Positions 9,505-25,833 of a stretch of 64,000 bases of DNA are shown here, piece after piece (the stretch's first letter is position 1; each line of letters opens with the position of its first letter). The stretch is from Mycobacterium sherrisii. Lineage in GTDB: Bacteria; Actinomycetota; Actinomycetes; Mycobacteriales; Mycobacteriaceae. Both the position numbers and the translations under genes were made by a program. The notes under the pieces were generated by a model. The model saw only the letters and a program-made list of their open reading frames with translations. It ran no database searches and was not told the DNA's origin. The stretch lies in NCBI RefSeq assembly GCF_002102355.1, contig NZ_LQPT01000069.1, positions 1-64,000 on the forward strand, in the 5' to 3' direction.

Positions 9505-11129
9505 CCCTTAACTAGAGCACGCTCCAGGATCGGCGCCAGATCCAGTCCGGTCGGCATGGTGCCGAAGGCACCGCCCCATTGACCGCCCAGCCTGGTGGCC
9601 AGGAAGGCCTCCGCGACCGCGGGGTGGCCATGGCGGACCAGCAGCGAACCCTGCAACGCCAGGCAGATGTCCTCGGCGACCTTGCGGGCCCGGTATTGGA
9701 TGGTGTCCAGGTCGCTCAGGTCTTGGCGCAACTGGCCGACGTGACGACCCAGCCGCGGGTCCGCTGCGGTGCTCTCGTCGAGTTCGGCAAACAGCACCTC
9801 GATGCATTCCGGACGAGTTGCCATGGCGCGCAAGGTATCCAGCGCGCTGACGTTGCCGGAGCCTTCCCAGATGCCCATCAGCGGGGCCTCGCGGAACAGC
9901 CGTGGCATGCCGGAGTCCTCGACATAGCCGTTGCCGCCCAGGCATTCCAGCGCCTCGGCGGCGTGCGGGGTGGCACGCTTGCAGACCCAGTACTTGCTGG
10001 CCGCCAGGCCGATGCGGCGCAGCAGGGTTTCGGTTTGGTCGCCGCGCAGCGCTTTGTCGGTGGCACCGGCCATCCGTATCGCGACGATGGTCGCGGCCTC
10101 GGCCTCGACGGCCAGGTCCGCCAGCACGTTGCGCATCAGCGGCTGGTCAATCAGATAGGCGCCGAAGGCCTTCCGGTGCTGGGCGTGATGGATCGCACGG
10201 GTCAGGCCGGTGCGCATGCTGGTGGCGCTGCCCAGGGTGCAGTCCAGCCGGGTGAGGTTGACCATCTCAATGATGGTCGGCACGCCGCGGCCCTCCTCCC
10301 CCACCAGCCAGGCGATGGCACCGTCGTACTCCACCTCGCTCGACGCGTTGGCGTGGTTGCCGAGCTTGTCCTTGAGTCGCTGCAAGAACATTCGGTTGCG
10401 GCTGCCGTCGGGCAGAACTCGCGGCAGCATGAAGCACGACAGCCCGCCCGGGGCCTGCGCAAGCACCAGGAAGATGTCGCACATCGGCGCCGAGGTGAAC
10501 CACTTGTGACCGGTCAGGCTGTAGCTGCCGTCCGCATTAGGGGTGGCCTGGGTGGTGCCGGCGCGCACGTCGGAACCGCCCTGCTTCTCGGTCATCGACA
10601 TGCCGGCGGTGATGCCGGCTTTCGTGGTCGCCAGCTTGAGCTCCGGGTCGTACTTTCGGCTGGTGAGCAGCGGCTCGTACACGGCCGCCAGGTCGGGGTT
10701 ATAACGCAGCGCCGGGACCACGGCGTAGGTCATGGAAATGGGGCAGGTGTGGCCCGGTTCGATGTTCCAGACCGACATCTTGGCGGCGCGCACCACATGG
10801 GCGCCGGGCCGGTCGTCGGCCCAGGGGGCGGCGTGCAGGCCGTGAGCAATCGCCGCACGCATCAGTTCGTGGTAGGCCGGGTCGTATTCCACCTCGTCGA
10901 CGCGGTACCCGTACTTGTCGTGGGTGTGCAGAACGGGCCGGTGCCGGTCGGCCAGCTCGCCCCACCGCTGCGCCTCGTGGGTGCCCGCCAGCGCGCCAAC
11001 CTGATTGACCTCGTCGAGCCCCCACTGTCCGCCCTCGCGGATCAGCGCCTCGGTGAGCACGGCGCAGGACGCGGGGTTGTAGTTCTCCAGCGGCGGGACC
11101 TGGTTGGTGACGACATGGGTGTCTGACAT
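9501..11129 (-). CDS. fadE8: Acyl-CoA dehydrogenase, AidB-like (FadE8)
   Basis: FAD-dependent acyl-CoA dehydrogenase of 542 residues when started at the ATG at 11129 (MSDTHVV), the length I recall for M. tuberculosis FadE8. Family motifs include MTEKQGGSDVR and GHKWFTSAPMCD in the central beta domain and EALECLGGNGYVEDS near the C-terminal helical domain. The overall layout resembles AidB. It is the first gene of a four-gene operon with echA4, a PaaX-like regulator and echA5. The start is probably leaderless: a TAATAT -10 box ends 7 bases before the ATG. Confidence 0.94.
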   Translation of the reverse strand: MSDTHVVTNQVPPLENYNPASCAVLTEALIREGGQWGLDEVNQVGALAGTHEAQRWGELADRHRPVLHTHDKYGYRVDEVEYDPAYHELMRAAIAHGLHAAPWADDRPGAHVVRAAKMSVWNIEPGHTCPISMTYAVVPALRYNPDLAAVYEPLLTSRKYDPELKLATTKAGITAGMSMTEKQGGSDVRAGTTQATPNADGSYSLTGHKWFTSAPMCDIFLVLAQAPGGLSCFMLPRVLPDGSRNRMFLQRLKDKLGNHANASSEVEYDGAIAWLVGEEGRGVPTIIEMVNLTRLDCTLGSATSMRTGLTRAIHHAQHRKAFGAYLIDQPLMRNVLADLAVEAEAATIVAIRMAGATDKALRGDQTETLLRRIGLAASKYWVCKRATPHAAEALECLGGNGYVEDSGMPRLFREAPLMGIWEGSGNVSALDTLRAMATRPECIEVLFAELDESTAADPRLGRHVGQLRQDLSDLDTIQYRARKVAEDICLALQGSLLVRHGHPAVAEAFLATRLGGQWGGAFGTMPTGLDLAPILERALVKG

Positions 11130-11175
11130 GCCACCCATATTACATTTTTTCAACAGTCGCACAAGAGGTGTAATA
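11130..11175 (-). promoter_or_regulatory. Leaderless promoter and inverted-repeat operator of the fadE8 operon
   Basis: On the minus strand, TTGTGC (11159-11164) and TAATAT (11137-11142) are 16 bases apart, and the -10 box ends 7 bases before the fadE8 ATG. That geometry gives a transcript beginning at the A of the start codon. A perfect 7-base inverted repeat, TATTACA (11169-11175) and TGTAATA (11138-11144), brackets the promoter, a likely repressor site. The PaaX-like protein in the operon is the obvious candidate. Confidence 0.55.
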
Positions 11176-11182
11176 CGTCCTC

Positions 11183-11941
11183 TCAGTCGCTGCTGGTGCG
11201 CTCCCGCAGGAAGGCGATGTCGTCCTTGCGGCCCTCGTCGGCGGTCTCGCAGATCACCGGCGCGTCCGCGGCTTTGACCGTGGCGACCAACAACTCGGGA
11301 TCGATTTTCCCGGTGCCGAAGTTCGCGTGCCGGTCGGCGCCCGACCCCGCGGCGTCGCGCGAGTCGTTGCAGTGCACCAGGTCGATGCGCCCGGTCAGGG
11401 CCTTGATCCGGTCGACCGCGTCGACCAGTGCCTCACCGGCGGCCCAGGCATGACAGGTGTCCAGGCAGAAGCCAATTCCCTTGTCGCCGATGTGATCCCA
11501 CAATCTGCCGATCGTGTCGAAATAGCGGGCCATAGCGTGGTCCCCGCCTGCGGTGTTCTCCAGGTAGACCGGGACGTCGGTTTGCAGATAGTCCAGTGCC
11601 TTGACCCACCGCTGGTAGCCGGCCTCCATGTCGTTGTCGTCGGCGTGGCCGCCGTGCACGATCACCGCCGTCGCGTTGATTTCCGCCGCGGCGTCACAGG
11701 TGTCCTGCAGGATCTTGCGCGACGGAATACGGACGCGGTTGTTGGCCGAGGCGACGTTGATCAGGTACGGCGCGTGGACGTACAGCGGCATGCTCGACGC
11801 CTTCAGCACCTCGGCGTCGTGGCGGGGTTTCGGCTTTTTCCAGCTCTGCGGGTTGCTGAGGAAGAACTGCACGACGTCGGCGCCGTCGGCTTGCGCGGCG
11901 GCCAGCGGGTCGTCATTGCGGACGTGCGAACCGATAAGCAC
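11183..11941 (-). CDS. end: Endonuclease IV (AP endonuclease)
   Basis: Nfo-type DNA repair enzyme that cleaves the phosphodiester bond 5' of abasic sites. The 252-residue protein (GTG start at 11941, [10 protein letters not shown]) keeps the metal-ligand motifs of the TIM-barrel family: [40 protein letters not shown], and [10 protein letters not shown]. Longer reading to 12079 would translate the hairpin repeats upstream and is unlikely. In M. tuberculosis lpqP lies between end and fadE8; here only 53 bases separate them. Confidence 0.94.
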   Translation of the reverse strand: MLIGSHVRNDDPLAAAQADGADVVQFFLSNPQSWKKPKPRHDAEVLKASSMPLYVHAPYLINVASANNRVRIPSRKILQDTCDAAAEINATAVIVHGGHADDNDMEAGYQRWVKALDYLQTDVPVYLENTAGGDHAMARYFDTIGRLWDHIGDKGIGFCLDTCHAWAAGEALVDAVDRIKALTGRIDLVHCNDSRDAAGSGADRHANFGTGKIDPELLVATVKAADAPVICETADEGRKDDIAFLRERTSSD

Positions 11942-11983
11942 GGTGGCCAGTCTAGTGAGCGTGGCGACGGCCCGACGCCCGCC

Positions 11984-12037
11984 GAGCGTGAAGGTGGCTT
12001 CACGCTCGGGCGCGAACGTGAAGTTAGCTTCACGCTC
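11984..12037. repeat. Two tandem hairpins (30-bp duplication) upstream of end
   Basis: Hairpin one is a perfect 10-base stem GAGCGTGAAG / CTTCACGCTC with a 4-base loop (11984-12007). Hairpin two has a perfect 7-base stem CGTGAAG / CTTCACG (12017-12034). Corresponding arms are 30 bases apart, so this is a diverged 30-bp tandem duplication. It lies between the end start codon and the rpoC terminator, perhaps in the end leader. Confidence 0.75.
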
Positions 12038-12060
12038 GGCGACGGGTGAGGGGCCACGCA

Positions 12061-12095
12061 CGAAAAAAGCCCCGGGCAACCCGGGGCTTTTTTCG
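12061..12095 (-). terminator. Strong intrinsic terminator of rpoBC
   Basis: A perfect 16-base inverted repeat with core GCCCCGGG / CCCGGGGC, a 3-base CAA loop and A6/T6 flanks begins 9 bases after the rpoC stop codon. The T6 tract on the minus strand makes it a textbook rho-independent terminator. The A6 on the other side makes it bidirectional in principle. Confidence 0.92.
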
Positions 12096-12103
12096 TTGTG
12101 TGT

Positions 12104-16078
<3,975 letters not shown>

Positions 16079-16104
16079 TTAGTAACGATGTAATGCCAGG
16101 TCCG

Positions 16105-20054
<3,950 letters not shown>

Positions 20055-21065
20055 CTAGTCGCCGAACTCGTGCGCCTGGTACCGGTGGGTGCCCTCGAGG
20101 TCGTCGAGGATTGCCGCTTGTGCCTTCTTGGGCAGGGTGTGCAGCATCTCGCGCACGCGGGCTTGGCGGCGGGCCACGCCCTTGCGTTCGGGCATGCCCG
20201 GTGTCGCCGTGATCTGCGGTGGCACGCCCTCGATCTCTTCGGTGCCGCCGGCGTGGTGACCCTGGTCGAGCAGTGCCTGCTCTTCGGCCATGGTCGCCTC
20301 GTCTTTCTCCTCGGACATGCCGATCGGTCCGATGCGCCGGCCGTTGAGGAACTGACGCACCACCGGCTCGTCGCTGGTCAGCAGGACCTCGCGGGGGCCG
20401 AACATGACCAGGTGCTTGCGGAACAACATGCCGATGTTGTCCGGCACGGTGCGGGCGATGTTGATGTTGTGCGTGACGATCAGGATGGTCGCGTCGATCT
20501 GGGCGTTGATGTCCAGAATCAGCTGGCTCAGGTAGGCGGTACGGACGGGGTCCAGACCGGAGTCGGGCTCGTCGCACAGGATGATCTGCGGGTCCAGCAC
20601 CAGGGCGCGGGCCAGGCCGGCGCGCTTGCGCATACCTCCGGAGATTTCACCGGGGAACTTCTTCTCGTCTCCGCCCAGACCCACCATCTCCAGCTTCTCC
20701 ATGACGATGTCACGGATTTCGCTTTCCTTCTTTTTGGTGTGCTCGCGTAGCGGGAAGGCGGTGTTGTCGTAGAGGTTCATCGACCCGAACAGCGCACCGT
20801 CTTGGAATAGCACGCCGAACAGAGTCCGAATCTCGTAGAGCTCCTTGGCCGAGCATTCGATGATGTCGGTGCCGTCGATGACAATCGAGCCACGTTCCGG
20901 ACGAAGGAGGCCGATAAGGGATTTCAAAAACACCGACTTACCGGTACCCGACGGACCCAGCAAAACGCTGACCTCCCCGGCGGGGATATCCAGGGTCACG
21001 TCTTCCCAAATCCTCGAGGATCCGAAGGACTTGGTCAGACCGCTGACCTCGATAGCGACGCCCAT
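20055..21065 (-). CDS. mkl: MCE-associated ABC transporter ATPase Mkl
   Basis: ATP-binding subunit (336 residues) shared by the Mce lipid import systems, acting at the inner face of the membrane with YrbE permeases. It has Walker A GPSGTGKS (37-44), signature ISGGMRKRAGLARAL, Walker B ILCDEPDSGLDP and the switch His in VTHNINIA. A C-terminal extension of about 90 residues follows the nucleotide-binding domain, as in other mycobacterial Mkl proteins. I chose the ATG at 21065 because GGAAGG lies just upstream. A TTG at 21131 would add 22 residues but falls next to a TACAGT -10-like box. No mce genes are nearby. Confidence 0.92.
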   Translation of the reverse strand: MGVAIEVSGLTKSFGSSRIWEDVTLDIPAGEVSVLLGPSGTGKSVFLKSLIGLLRPERGSIVIDGTDIIECSAKELYEIRTLFGVLFQDGALFGSMNLYDNTAFPLREHTKKKESEIRDIVMEKLEMVGLGGDEKKFPGEISGGMRKRAGLARALVLDPQIILCDEPDSGLDPVRTAYLSQLILDINAQIDATILIVTHNINIARTVPDNIGMLFRKHLVMFGPREVLLTSDEPVVRQFLNGRRIGPIGMSEEKDEATMAEEQALLDQGHHAGGTEEIEGVPPQITATPGMPERKGVARRQARVREMLHTLPKKAQAAILDDLEGTHRYQAHEFGD

Positions 21066-21240
21066 AGGAATCCTTCCGTCGACACCTGCTGCCACCTGCC
21101 CCTTTGTGTGGCTTGAGTCACTGTAGCGCAACCTCTAACCCGCACAGCAGTGGTTGTGCAGCACCGGAGCGAAAAATTAGCAGACTCGAGACCCCACCCT
21201 TGCTGGCAGGCTAACGGTCATCACAGCGGCGGTAAAGGGG

Positions 21241-22764
21241 TCAAACGGTCGGAGCCCAGTTGCCATGGAAGCCCATCGGTACGCGTTGCGGCAGGTGGAC
21301 CGTGGCAACCGACTCGAGCGTCTGCGCGTCCAGCAACAACAATTGCCCTTCATCCCGGCCCCGGTGATAGCCATAACCCATCAGCACGCCGTCATCCTCG
21401 GCGCGGGTGCCCGTTGCGTTCGCCGGATTCGGTACAAAGGACATCTCGCCGAGCAAAAGGTCCGGGTCGAGGGCAGCAACCAAGGTGGATCCGGTCGCGT
21501 AGTCGTGCTTGTATAACGCGCTGGTCATTTCGGTCGTACCGCCGGATAGGTAGCCGCCGTCCAGGCCGACTGCATAGCCGAACCGGTGCCGACCGCCGAG
21601 CACGCTTTCGTCGATGCGCGGGAACTCCTGCGGCCGATCGTCGCGGCATTCGGTGGCGACCGTCCCGGTGGTCAGGTTGACGGTCCAGCGGTCCAGCACG
21701 GGACGGCTGTCGCCGGGCCCCCGCAAATCCCGGTCGAACATCCGGGCGTAGCGGATCACGTCCAGCACCAGCACCTCGGCCCCGTCACGCTGCTCCGAGT
21801 AGGCATTGAGGGGGTGGTAGACGTAGCAGGGCTCGATGTCGAACCACCGCACGGAGGTTGTGCCGGTGCCACCAGACTCGCGGGGCATCACCCCGATGCG
21901 CGCCGGGTAGTCGTCCTTCCAGCTGTAGGGCATTCGATGCATGGGCTGGCGATTGTTGTTGATCGTCGCCATGAGCGGGCTGGGGATGCGCACCCGGCCG
22001 AGCAGCGACTCCACCACGAGCCTGGCCGGTGCGCTCAGCCATCGGGGCACGTTGGCGGGCGCCACCTGGATGGGGTCGAATGTCACCGGCAGGTCGTAGA
22101 CCACCACATATTTGTCGGTCAGTGAGAAGTCGTGCATCATCGGCGACCCGGTGACCTCGATGTCGACGGTGCGCCGCGCCCGCCCCGCGGTGTCGATCAC
22201 CGAGTACTGCACCGTGCGCCCGCGCCCGAAGGAGTAGGACACCGCGTGCAGTTCGCCGGTGTGCGGGTCCCGGTGCGGATGGGCGGTGTAGCCACCGAAC
22301 AAGGTTCCGTCGAAGTCGCACGGCCCCACCGTGTCCAACTCCTCGGTGAGCTCGTAGTTGGCACCGCCGCCCTCGACGAGCGCCAGCGTTCGCCCCGCGT
22401 GGCTGAGCACGTTGGTGTTGGGTCCGACCGACAGCATGCCGGCCCGCGGGTTGAGCCCGGTCGGGCGCGGCTCGCCCAGGGCGGCGCAGACGGGCGGCGT
22501 GCGGACCCATCGGTTGCGATACCAGCACGCCTTGCCGTCGCGCAACGCCACGCCGTGAATCATCGCGTCGCCGGTGAACCAGTGATAGGTCGCCGGGTCG
22601 ACTTCGGCGGCCGGATTCGGCCCATTGCGCAGGTAGCGGCCGTTGAGGTGTTCCGGGATATGCCCGGTGACGTACAGATCCGTCGCCGTAACCTCGGCAC
22701 TCACCGGCGCCAGGAAGTCCTCGAGATAGGGGTTTCGAGATTGCGCGATCTTCGTGGAATTCAC
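21241..22764 (-). CDS. Carotenoid cleavage oxygenase family protein (Rv0654-like)
   Basis: Non-haem iron oxygenase of the RPE65/CCD family, 507 residues. The four iron-ligand histidine regions are recognisable: TAHPHRDPHTG, MMHDFSLTDKY, VYHPLNAYSE and, at the C-terminus, GFHGNW. Family members split carotenoids or apocarotenoids at a double bond; the M. tuberculosis homologue has been described as a carotenoid dioxygenase. Start is the GTG at 22764 with TAGGAG upstream. The gene is divergent from a TetR gene with a palindromic operator between them, so control by that repressor is likely. No carotenoid synthesis genes are in the window. Confidence 0.92.
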   Translation of the reverse strand: MNSTKIAQSRNPYLEDFLAPVSAEVTATDLYVTGHIPEHLNGRYLRNGPNPAAEVDPATYHWFTGDAMIHGVALRDGKACWYRNRWVRTPPVCAALGEPRPTGLNPRAGMLSVGPNTNVLSHAGRTLALVEGGGANYELTEELDTVGPCDFDGTLFGGYTAHPHRDPHTGELHAVSYSFGRGRTVQYSVIDTAGRARRTVDIEVTGSPMMHDFSLTDKYVVVYDLPVTFDPIQVAPANVPRWLSAPARLVVESLLGRVRIPSPLMATINNNRQPMHRMPYSWKDDYPARIGVMPRESGGTGTTSVRWFDIEPCYVYHPLNAYSEQRDGAEVLVLDVIRYARMFDRDLRGPGDSRPVLDRWTVNLTTGTVATECRDDRPQEFPRIDESVLGGRHRFGYAVGLDGGYLSGGTTEMTSALYKHDYATGSTLVAALDPDLLLGEMSFVPNPANATGTRAEDDGVLMGYGYHRGRDEGQLLLLDAQTLESVATVHLPQRVPMGFHGNWAPTV

Positions 22765-22776
22765 GGCTGAGCTCCT

Positions 22777-22800
22777 ATAACATTGATATTTCAGCGTTAT
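22777..22800. promoter_or_regulatory. Palindromic operator between carotenoid oxygenase and TetR genes
   Basis: ATAACATTGA, a 4-base centre, then TCAGCGTTAT form a 24-base dyad with 8 of 10 pairs matching; the outer 5 pairs are perfect. It lies 13 bases upstream of the oxygenase GTG and 27 bases upstream of the TetR ATG, well placed to control both. Confidence 0.55.
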
Positions 22801-22826
22801 CTGGACGGTACCCCGGTGCCACGACG

Positions 22827-23540
22827 ATGGCAAGGTCTGCTAGAGAAGGTCTGCTAGAGAAGATTGGCAAGATGACTTCGGAGATTGGCCGCAGCGTTCG
22901 CGACGAGATGCTGCATGTGGCGGTGAACCTGCTCGACCACGACGGGCCCGACGCCCTGCAAACCCGGAAAATCGCTAGCGCCGCCGGGACGTCGACGATG
23001 GCGGTGTACACCCACTTCGCCGGCATGCGAGGTCTCATCGCGGCAGTGGCCGACGAGGGGTTACGGCAGTTCGACGCGGCGCTGACCGTGGCGCCGACCG
23101 AGGATCCGGTCGCTGACCTGTTCCGGGTCGGTGCGGCCTATCGGCGCTACGCGATCGAGCGACCGCACATGTATCGGCTGATGTTCGGCAGCACCAGCGC
23201 ACACGGCATCAACGCTCCCGCGCACAACGTGCTGACGCTGACGGTCGCCGAGATCGAGCAGCACTACCAGAGCTTCGCGCACGTGGTGCGCGGCGTGCAC
23301 CGGTGCATGGCGGCCGGGCGGATCGCCGTCGGGCGGGCGGACGACGACGCGACGGTGGTGGCCACCGCGGCCCAGTTCTGGGCATTGATCCACGGGTTCG
23401 TCATGCTCGAGCTCGCCGGCTACTACGGCGACGACGGCTCGGCCATCGCACCCGTTCTCAGCGCCATGACATCGAATTTGCTTGTGGCGCTGGGTGATTC
23501 ACCGCAGCAAGTGGCCCAGTCGGTGAAGTCCGTGTCGTGA
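22827..23540 (+). CDS. TetR family transcriptional regulator (Rv0653c-like)
   Basis: Regulator of 237 residues with a TetR helix-turn-helix near residues 22-68 (RDEMLHVAVNLL, then TRKIASAAGTSTMAVYTHF) and a WHG-type C-terminal ligand domain (FWALIHGFVMLELAGYYG). It is divergent from the carotenoid oxygenase gene and probably represses it through the dyad at 22777-22800. The start is uncertain: the ATG at 22827 lacks a ribosome site and sits beside a 14-base tandem duplication; a second ATG at 22872 would give a shorter N-terminus. A terminator follows at 23555. Confidence 0.88.
   Translation: MARSAREGLLEKIGKMTSEIGRSVRDEMLHVAVNLLDHDGPDALQTRKIASAAGTSTMAVYTHFAGMRGLIAAVADEGLRQFDAALTVAPTEDPVADLFRVGAAYRRYAIERPHMYRLMFGSTSAHGINAPAHNVLTLTVAEIEQHYQSFAHVVRGVHRCMAAGRIAVGRADDDATVVATAAQFWALIHGFVMLELAGYYGDDGSAIAPVLSAMTSNLLVALGDSPQQVAQSVKSVS
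22832..22859. repeat. 14-bp tandem duplication at the start of the TetR gene
   Basis: AAGGTCTGCTAGAG occurs twice in direct succession (22832-22845 and 22846-22859). Because 14 is not a multiple of 3, the two copies are read in different frames. A change in copy number would shift the frame from the upstream ATG but not from the ATG at 22872. Confidence 0.9.
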
Positions 23541-23554
23541 CGCCTGAATGCACG

Positions 23555-23581
23555 AAACCCCCGGGAGTTGCCCGGGGGTTT
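23555..23581. terminator. Bidirectional terminator between TetR gene and rplL
   Basis: An 11-base perfect stem AAACCCCCGGG / CCCGGGGGTTT with a 5-base loop sits between the convergent TetR and rplL genes, 14 and 15 bases from their stops. The T-tract is short (3) on both sides. Confidence 0.75.
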
Positions 23582-23596
23582 GCGTGTGCAGCGAAA

Positions 23597-23995
23597 CTAC
23601 TTGACGGTGACGGTGGCGCCGGCGGCCTCGAGCTTGCTCTTGGCCTCGTCGGCAGCTTCCTTGGCGACCTTCTCCAACAGCGGCTTGGGAGCACCGTCGA
23701 CCAAGTCCTTGGCCTCCTTGAGGCCCAGGCCGGAAACGATCTCGCGGACCACCTTGATCACGCCGATCTTCTTGTCGCCGGCGGACTCGAGGATGACGTC
23801 GAACTCCGACTGCTCCTCGGCGGCCTCGGCGGCACCACCACCGCCAGCACCGCCGGCACCGGCGGCGGCGACGGCGACCGGAGCGGCCGCGGTGACCTCG
23901 AAGGTCTCCTCGAACTTCTTCACGAAGTCGGAGAGCTCGAGCAGGGTCATTTCCTTGAACGCGTCAAGCAGGTCGTCGGTAGAAATTTTTGCCAT
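23597..23995 (-). CDS. rplL: 50S ribosomal protein L7/L12
   Basis: Stalk protein that recruits translation factor GTPases; it is present in multiple copies on L10. The 132-residue protein starts at the ATG at 23995 ([15 protein letters not shown]). It has the N-terminal dimerisation helices, a Gly/Ala-rich hinge (about residues 38-58) and the globular C-terminal domain with [20 protein letters not shown]. It follows rplJ by 31 bases and ends at a terminator shared with the convergent TetR gene. Confidence 0.98.
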   Translation of the reverse strand: MAKISTDDLLDAFKEMTLLELSDFVKKFEETFEVTAAAPVAVAAAGAGGAGGGGAAEAAEEQSEFDVILESAGDKKIGVIKVVREIVSGLGLKEAKDLVDGAPKPLLEKVAKEAADEAKSKLEAAGATVTVK

Positions 23996-24026
23996 GGTGT
24001 GAGTCCTTCCTGATTTGGGGTTTGGA

Positions 24027-24659
24027 TTATTCGGCGTCAGCCGGGGTCTCGGCGGGAGCTTCCGATGCGGCAGCTTCGGGAGCGGTTTCTTCTGCAACCG
24101 TTTGCGCGGCGGGCGCCGCTTCGGCGGCCGACGCCGCAGCCGGTTCGGAAGCCTTCTTCTCCTGCAGGGCCGCCATCAGGCGGGCCATCTGCGACGCCGG
24201 CGCGTTGAACAGCCCGGCCGCCTTGGCCAGGTTGCCCTTCATCGCACCGGCCAGCTTGGCCAGCAGCACCTCGCGCGAATCCAGGTCGGCGATGCGCTCG
24301 ACCTCGGCCACCGTCAGCGGGTGGCCATCCATGTAGCCACCCTTGATGACCAGCGCCTTGTTGTCCTTGGCGAAGGTCTTGATGGCCTTGGCGGCGTCCA
24401 CGGGCTCGCCCTTGACGAACGCGATGGCCGTCGGGCCGACGAACAGCTCGTCGAGCCCCTCGATGCCCGCCTCCGTCGCCGCGCGCTTGATCAGCGTGTT
24501 CTTGGCCACGGTGTAGGTGGCCGAGCCCGCCAGCGAGCGGCGCAGCTCGGCCAGGTTGGCGACCGTCAGCCCGCGGTACTCGGTAATCACGGTCGCGGTT
24601 GAGGCGCTGAATTGCTCGGCGATGTCGGCAACGGCGGTGGCCTTGTCGGCTTTGGCCAT
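24027..24659 (-). CDS. rplJ: 50S ribosomal protein L10 with C-terminal extension
   Basis: L10 anchors L7/L12 dimers to 23S rRNA and, with L12, represses its own mRNA. The start is the ATG at 24659 ([17 protein letters not shown]) with GAGGAGG upstream, giving 210 residues. The conserved L10 domain ends near residue 175; an Ala/Glu/Pro-rich tail of about 33 residues follows, making it longer than the M. tuberculosis protein as I recall it (178). The tail is low-complexity and acidic, and its function is unknown. A leader and promoter precede the gene. Confidence 0.97.
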   Translation of the reverse strand: MAKADKATAVADIAEQFSASTATVITEYRGLTVANLAELRRSLAGSATYTVAKNTLIKRAATEAGIEGLDELFVGPTAIAFVKGEPVDAAKAIKTFAKDNKALVIKGGYMDGHPLTVAEVERIADLDSREVLLAKLAGAMKGNLAKAAGLFNAPASQMARLMAALQEKKASEPAAASAAEAAPAAQTVAEETAPEAAASEAPAETPADAE

Positions 24660-24870
24660 GCATACCTCCTCGGTGAAAGTCACGGTTCGACGTGTCGTCT
24701 GTGATCACCCGAGGAACGACGAACGCCCCGGCGCAGGTAGCGGCACGGGGCGTGGAAATAACCGGCGCGAGCGCCGGCGATACTGCCTCGTCCTCCTGCG
24801 TGGGCCGCCGGGATGTTCCCGGACCTTCGACCGATTGCTCGGTGACCGACGGTCTTCGGTGGATCGCGAC
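24660..24870 (-). ncRNA. Ribosomal protein L10 leader (rplJL autoregulatory 5' UTR)
   Basis: The roughly 205-base transcribed leader contains a GC-rich core (minus strand, about 24780-24865) with segments such as CCGAAGACCG, GGGAACATCCCGGCGG and GACGAGGC that I recognise from actinobacterial L10 leaders. A second hairpin-rich part (GCCGGCG CTC GCGCCGG, then ACGCCCC / CGGGGCG arms) lies nearer the gene. In bacteria this leader binds the L10-L12 complex to limit rplJL expression. Exact boundaries are my estimate. Confidence 0.6.
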
Positions 24871-24872
24871 CC

Positions 24873-24902
24873 AGAATAGCCTGACACGCGCTGCTCAGCC
24901 AA
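24873..24902 (-). promoter_or_regulatory. Candidate promoter of rplJ-rplL
   Basis: TTGGCT (24897-24902) and TATTCT (24873-24878) on the minus strand are 18 bases apart, just upstream of the L10 leader and immediately after the stop codon of the ROK kinase gene. Confidence 0.6.
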
Positions 24903-24922
24903 AACGGCCCAGCCCGGGCGCG

Positions 24923-25828
24923 CTAGAGGCCCGCGAGCCGGGCGGCGCCCACCAGCCCGGCCTCGCCGCCCAGCTCGGCCGGCACCACCCGCAGGCCGCT
25001 CAGGAAGTCGAGGCCGGCGTAGTTGTGCAGCGCCCCGCGCAGCGGGTCGAAGAGCAGTCCGCCGGATCTGGCCACCCCTCCCCCGATGACGACGAGGTCG
25101 AGATCGCACACCGCCGCCACCGAGGCGATCATCGCCGCAAGGCCGGTGGCACCGCGCGTGAACGCCCGCAGCGCGATGTCATCGCCGGCCGCCGCCGCGG
25201 CGGCCAGCTCACGGGCACCGGCATCGGGCGGTGCCGACCATCCATGGGTCCGAGCCCACCGCACCAGCCATGGCCCGGCCGCGACGGTCTCGACGCAGCC
25301 GCGGCCGCCGCACGCGCACTTCTGGCCATCGTGTTCCACCACCACGTGTCCGACGTGTCCGGCATTGCCGCTGCGCCCGGTGTAGGGCGCGCCGCCCAGC
25401 ACCAACCCGCCGCCCACACCGGTGGACACCACCATCGCCAGCAGAAAGCCCGCACCGCGGCCCGCGCCGTGCCAGTGCTCGCCGAGCGCCATGCAGACGC
25501 CGTCGCCGGCGAGCCTGACCGGCACCCCGGGCACCGCCGCCGCGACCCGGTCGCGCAACGGAAAGCCTCGCCAGCCGGGAATATTGATCGGAGCGACGGT
25601 CCCGCGGGGCAGGTCGATCGGTCCGGCCGATGCGATCCCCACCGCACGGACTGTTCCGCCGGCAACCGTTAACGCGTCGGCGATCGTGGCGTTCACGACG
25701 TCCCATACCTGCTCGGCCGAACCGCCTGCCGGGGTGGGGCGGATAGTGGTGTGCACCAGTGCACCTCCCGAATCCGCAAGGCCGGCAGCAATTTTCGTGC
25801 CACCGATGTCCAGACAGAGGGTAAGCAT
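24923..25828 (-). CDS. ROK family sugar kinase (Rv0650-like)
   Basis: The 301-residue protein starts at the ATG at 25828 with the ATP-phosphate motif LCLDIGGTKIAAGL. It has the ROK zinc motif CACGGRGCVE and the upstream GHVGHVVVEHDG. ROK kinases phosphorylate glucose or related sugars in the cytosol. It lies downstream of the alpha-mannosidase and SurA-like genes on the same strand with a 5-base gap. A role in using mannose or glucose released from glycans is plausible but unproven. Confidence 0.9.
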   Translation of the reverse strand: MLTLCLDIGGTKIAAGLADSGGALVHTTIRPTPAGGSAEQVWDVVNATIADALTVAGGTVRAVGIASAGPIDLPRGTVAPINIPGWRGFPLRDRVAAAVPGVPVRLAGDGVCMALGEHWHGAGRGAGFLLAMVVSTGVGGGLVLGGAPYTGRSGNAGHVGHVVVEHDGQKCACGGRGCVETVAAGPWLVRWARTHGWSAPPDAGARELAAAAAAGDDIALRAFTRGATGLAAMIASVAAVCDLDLVVIGGGVARSGGLLFDPLRGALHNYAGLDFLSGLRVVPAELGGEAGLVGAARLAGL

Positions 25829-25833
25829 GGCGC

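Noticed and set aside
9579-11126. 515-codon plus-strand frame opposite fadE8
   Set aside because: Antisense shadow. The fadE8 acyl-CoA dehydrogenase motifs are clear on the minus strand.
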